Source: Rhodanobacter sp. 7MK24
GTDB lineage: Bacteria > Pseudomonadota > Gammaproteobacteria > Xanthomonadales > Rhodanobacteraceae
DNA length: 64,000 bases
Assembly: GCF_014842995.1 (NCBI RefSeq)
Contig: NZ_JACYXL010000003.1
Location: forward strand, 1-64,000
Direction: 5' to 3'
Below the pieces are notes generated by a model, which was given only the letters and a program-made list of their open reading frames with translations, was not told the origin of the DNA and did no database searches. Of this stretch, positions 61,217 to 64,000 are shown piece by piece (position 1 is the stretch's first letter; every line of letters begins with the position of its first letter). Made by a program: the position numbers and the translations under genes.

Positions 61217-62812
61217 TCAGAGATGCGCGTCGGGTTCCACACGCTGCAGGAATTCGTAGCGCGATGCGTTCCGATCGACGAAGCCGTGCGTATCCGCGCC
61301 TATCGCCTGGCGCAGCAGGCCCCCATCCTTTTCGGCCACCGCAGGCCAATGCGGCACCCCTGCGCCGTTGGGGTTGCCGGTCTTGATGAAGTTGGCCCAG
61401 TAGCCTTCCATCGTGGCCGAGACGCGGCGGTCGGTCGGTGTCCATGCGTAGACGGCATTGCCGTCCAGGTTGCCCAGTGCGTATTCGATCTCGCCGCTGT
61501 GCACCGCGCCGGTGCCCGCACCGGCGCTGCCGTCCCGTTTCGCCGGTCGTGGCTGCTCGAAGTAGTAGTAATAGACCGGCGCGTTGCCGGTACGGTACTG
61601 CGCGTCCATCCAGCGCCAGGTGGAGAACGCGATGAACTGGTCCGCCGAAAGCGCCGTGCCGGAGGCTTTCACCTGGGCCTCGTTGTTGCCTGGGTAAAGC
61701 CTGAGCGCTTCGTCCACATGCGCCTCGCCCAGCAGCTTTTGCACCGCGTCGCGGTAATTGCCCGGCGTGGGCGCCCTCTGGTCGAGCAAGCCCGCGTAAT
61801 AGCCTTCTTGCGAGTTCGAACCGACCAGCAGCGGAATGTGCGCCTGCTCGCCGGCGGCATAGATAGCCTCGGGCGAACGCGGCAGCACGGCTCCATCGAT
61901 GGTCATGTCGAAGCCGCCGCTGTCCGAGGTGCCGAGCGCCTTCATCAGCGTGTCCGCCGGCATCGCGCGCAATTCCGCCAGCGAACGGGCGCCGACCTTG
62001 TGCATGAAGTCCGTGCCTTTCTGCTCGGCTTCGGCCAAGGGCATCGGCTTGAGGTTGCCGAGCACCGCGCCGCTCTCGCCGATCGCGCGCCGCATCAGCT
62101 CTTTCGACAGCGGCGAGGCCATCAGCGCCGACACCGCCATCGAACCCGACGACTCGCCGCCGATGGTGATCTGTGCCGGGTCGCCGCCGAACGCGGCGAT
62201 GTTGTCATGCACCCAATGCAATGCCGCCGTCATGTCCATCAGGCTGTAGTTGCCGGCGGCATGCTGCGGCGACTCGGCGGTCAGCGCAGGCAAGGCGAGC
62301 AGTCCGAACACGTCCAGCCGGTAGTTCACCGTGACGGTCACGATGCCGCGCTGCGCGAGGCTCGCGCCGTCGTAGCGCAGCTCCGAACCATCGCCCGCGA
62401 GCAGGCTGCCGCCGTAGAAATACACCAGCACCGGCAGCTTGCCTTTCTCCCGCTGCGCGGGCGTCCATACATTGAGGTAGAGACAGTCCTCGCTCATGCC
62501 GTTGGAGCGGAACACCATGTCGCCGTAAAGCGGCCGTTGCATGCAGCGCGGCCCGAAGCGATCGGCAGCGCGCACGCCGCTCCACGCAACCACCGCTTGC
62601 GGCGGCTTCCAGCGCAGCGCCCCAATCGGCGGCGCGGCATAGGGAATGCCCTTGAACTCGTCCAGCCCTTTCCCGGCATCGTGAAGGCCCGACAGGCTGC
62701 CGGAGTCGACATGCGCCATGGGCGCCGCATCGGCGGCCATGGCCCAAGGGGCGGGCGATGCGAGCACCAGCCCCAGCAGGACGCGGCACGAACACGGAAG
62801 AGCCTTGCGCAT
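61217..62812 (-). CDS. Type-B carboxylesterase, secreted
   Basis: 531 aa with a signal peptide (MRKALPCSCRVLLGLVLASP...AMA). Alpha/beta hydrolase with the nucleophile elbow GESSGS (usual GESAGG), the acid residue near NSQEGYY and a His in HSGEIEYALGN. EDCLYLNVWTP is the type-B signature. The oxyanion loop reads VYFYGGSLLAG, so the usual His of HGGG is Tyr. Likely periplasmic or extracellular esterase. ATG 62812 is chosen; the longer frame lacks a signal start. Confidence 0.9.
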   Translation of the reverse strand: MRKALPCSCRVLLGLVLASPAPWAMAADAAPMAHVDSGSLSGLHDAGKGLDEFKGIPYAAPPIGALRWKPPQAVVAWSGVRAADRFGPRCMQRPLYGDMVFRSNGMSEDCLYLNVWTPAQREKGKLPVLVYFYGGSLLAGDGSELRYDGASLAQRGIVTVTVNYRLDVFGLLALPALTAESPQHAAGNYSLMDMTAALHWVHDNIAAFGGDPAQITIGGESSGSMAVSALMASPLSKELMRRAIGESGAVLGNLKPMPLAEAEQKGTDFMHKVGARSLAELRAMPADTLMKALGTSDSGGFDMTIDGAVLPRSPEAIYAAGEQAHIPLLVGSNSQEGYYAGLLDQRAPTPGNYRDAVQKLLGEAHVDEALRLYPGNNEAQVKASGTALSADQFIAFSTWRWMDAQYRTGNAPVYYYYFEQPRPAKRDGSAGAGTGAVHSGEIEYALGNLDGNAVYAWTPTDRRVSATMEGYWANFIKTGNPNGAGVPHWPAVAEKDGGLLRQAIGADTHGFVDRNASRYEFLQRVEPDAHL

Positions 62813-62909
62813 GGTGAGCTGCCTTGATCGGTGGGCAAAGTTCCATCTTAGATCGGCGGGCGAACGGGAAAACATCCCGCCGCCCGCACGTCGGCCGGGA
62901 ACGAACCGC

Positions 62910-63395
62910 TCAGCCCAGCGCCTTCTTCAACAGCGTAGCGATGCGCTTCTCCACCTCGGCGTTCATGGCCTTGAGTGCGAAGGTGGTCGGCCACATGGCG
63001 CCGTCGTCGAGCTTGGCCTTGTCGTTGAAACCGAGGGTGGCGTATCTGTCCTTGAACTTCTGCGCGTCCTTGAAGAAACAGACAACCTTGTCGTCTAGGG
63101 CATACGCCGGCATGCCGTACCAGGTCTTCGGCACCAGCGTCGAGGCATGCGCCTTGACGAGGGCATGGACCCGCGAGGCCAGGGCGCGGTCGGCTTCCGC
63201 CATCTTGGCGATCGCCGCCAGCACCTCGCGTTCGCCGTCCTCCCGACTCCTGTCGGCGCGTGCCTGCGCTTTCTGTTCTTGGGCATAGGCCTTCATCGCG
63301 GCCTTCTCCTCGACGCTGAAGGCGGCCTTCTTGCCAGGCGCCGCGCCGGTCTTGGATGGCGCTTTCTGCGCAACTTTCTTTGCAGCGGGACTCAT
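62910..63395 (-). CDS. DUF1801 (YdhG-like) domain protein
   Basis: 161 aa; AAGGAG six bases before ATG. Lys/Ala-rich N-terminus (KKVAQKAPSKTG, probably disordered), then the DUF1801 fold (HALVKAHASTLVPKTWYGMPAYALDDKVVCFFKDAQKF). The family includes frataxin-like iron chaperones of Bacillus; function here unknown. Followed on the same strand from the VOC-protein gene. Confidence 0.88.
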   Translation of the reverse strand: MSPAAKKVAQKAPSKTGAAPGKKAAFSVEEKAAMKAYAQEQKAQARADRSREDGEREVLAAIAKMAEADRALASRVHALVKAHASTLVPKTWYGMPAYALDDKVVCFFKDAQKFKDRYATLGFNDKAKLDDGAMWPTTFALKAMNAEVEKRIATLLKKALG

Positions 63396-63429
63396 CGGAA
63401 ACTCCTTGCAATGGTCGATATCGAGAGGC

Positions 63430-63840
63430 TCAGCACCGTTCCTGCACGCGCAGCAGGTTGCCGGCGGGGTCGCGGATGGCGCAGTCGCGTACGCCGTAGG
63501 GCTGCATGGTCGGCTCTTCGACGATCTCGGTACCGCTGGCCTGGATTTTCTCGAACGCCGCGTCGAGATCCTTGGTGGCCAGCAGCATGGTTGCGAAGGT
63601 GCCCTTGGCCATCATCTCGGCGATGGTGCGCTTCTCGTCGTCGGTGACGCCAGAGCTGGCGACCGGCGGATACAGCACGATGGCGGTGCCCGGCTGGCCG
63701 GCCGGACCGACCGTGATCCAACGCATGCCGTTGTAGCCGACGTCGTTGCGTACCTCGAAGCCGAGGGTGTCGCGATAGAACGCCAGCGAGGCATCCGGGT
63801 CGCTGTGCGGGAGGAAGCTGGCGTGGATGCTGATGTCCAT
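63430..63840 (-). CDS. VOC-family (glyoxalase-like) protein
   Basis: 136 aa from ATG 63840. FLPHSDPDASLAFYRDTLGF and ATKDLDAAFEKIQASGTEI, ending CAIRDPAGNLLRVQE: two beta-alpha-beta-beta-beta units of the vicinal oxygen chelate fold. The typical metal ligand His is at the N-terminus (ISIHASFL). May be an antibiotic-resistance-like or ring-cleavage enzyme; substrate unknown. Often paired with an AraC regulator, here the partial gene upstream. Confidence 0.88.
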   Translation of the reverse strand: MDISIHASFLPHSDPDASLAFYRDTLGFEVRNDVGYNGMRWITVGPAGQPGTAIVLYPPVASSGVTDDEKRTIAEMMAKGTFATMLLATKDLDAAFEKIQASGTEIVEEPTMQPYGVRDCAIRDPAGNLLRVQERC

Positions 63841-63869
63841 GAATGTCCTGTCGGGTGTGGAAGGAGCCG

Positions 63870-64000
63870 TCATGCTAGGTCCGACTCGGTGGCCGGCGCT
63901 TCTCGATTCCTGATCGGTCGCGTCACCTGTCGCGCGATGCAGGACGGCAGCCCTGCCGTCGCGAGCGCCGCTTCGCGCCGGTACACGCCGGGCGACATCC
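63870..64000 (-). CDS. C-terminal end of an AraC-family transcriptional regulator (partial)
   Basis: The last 43 codons read from the window edge contain MSPGVYRREA, the usual end of an AraC/XylS helix-turn-helix domain, and VTRPIRNREAP, a tail common in Xanthomonadales regulators. Stop TGA 63870-63872, 29 nt before the VOC gene. The rest is outside the window. Confidence 0.5.
   Translation of the reverse strand, partial: MSPGVYRREAALATAGLPSCIARQVTRPIRNREAPATESDLA

Overview
The window reads as a chromosomal stretch of a high-GC gammaproteobacterium, most likely of the Xanthomonadales (Rhodanobacteraceae/Xanthomonadaceae type). This rests on GC content and codon use, an aryl-polyene/xanthomonadin-type pigment operon, a T6SS operon with a PpkA/PppA/TagF/FHA phosphorylation module, and an AraC-type C-terminus ending in a style common in that order. 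No rRNA or tRNA gene was seen.

Layout. (1) 1-5.8 kb, minus strand: a two-partner secretion pair, the partial giant adhesin tpsA (with 303-bp tandem repeats) and its outer-membrane transporter tpsB. (2) 6.3-40.5 kb, minus strand: one long type VI secretion region, read tssB-tssC-hcp-tagJ-tssE-tssF-tssG-tssH, then an effector island, then vgrG-unknown-tagH-tssK-tssL-tssM-tagF-pppA-ppkA and a small membrane protein. The effector island holds a PI-PLC-like protein, a truncated copy of the clpV 3' end, an M35-type metalloprotease with a lipoprotein partner, a frameshifted gene, a PAAR tip, a TPR-methyltransferase and a Tae1 amidase with a Tai1-like immunity protein. TssA and TssJ are not in the window. 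Two related MITE-like elements sit in the operon gaps. (3) 40.9-42.0 kb, plus: leucine dehydrogenase. (4) 42.3-56.6 kb, plus: a tightly coupled aryl-polyene-type operon with two ACPs, three ketosynthases plus a short KS-like protein, two dehydratases, a ketoreductase, acyltransferases, thioesterase, methyltransferase, glycosyltransferase, and LolA-like and MMPL export functions. (5) 56.7-64 kb: housekeeping genes (isovaleryl-CoA dehydrogenase, NAD(P)H:FMN reductase, methyltransferase, bactofilin, zinc-ribbon protein, carboxylesterase, DUF1801 and VOC proteins, partial AraC regulator).

The observation I consider most worth following is a bipartite promoter-like motif, TGA, 17 nt, then TTGCGCATT, found with identical spacing on the minus strand upstream of tssB, the PAAR gene, vgrG and tpsB. 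It would tie T6SS structure, T6SS tip/effector loading and the two-partner adhesin into one regulon, possibly driven by an ECF sigma factor of the kind known for Xanthomonas T6SS. The second is the clpV 3' remnant between two effector genes, which looks like the scar of effector-module exchange next to clpV.
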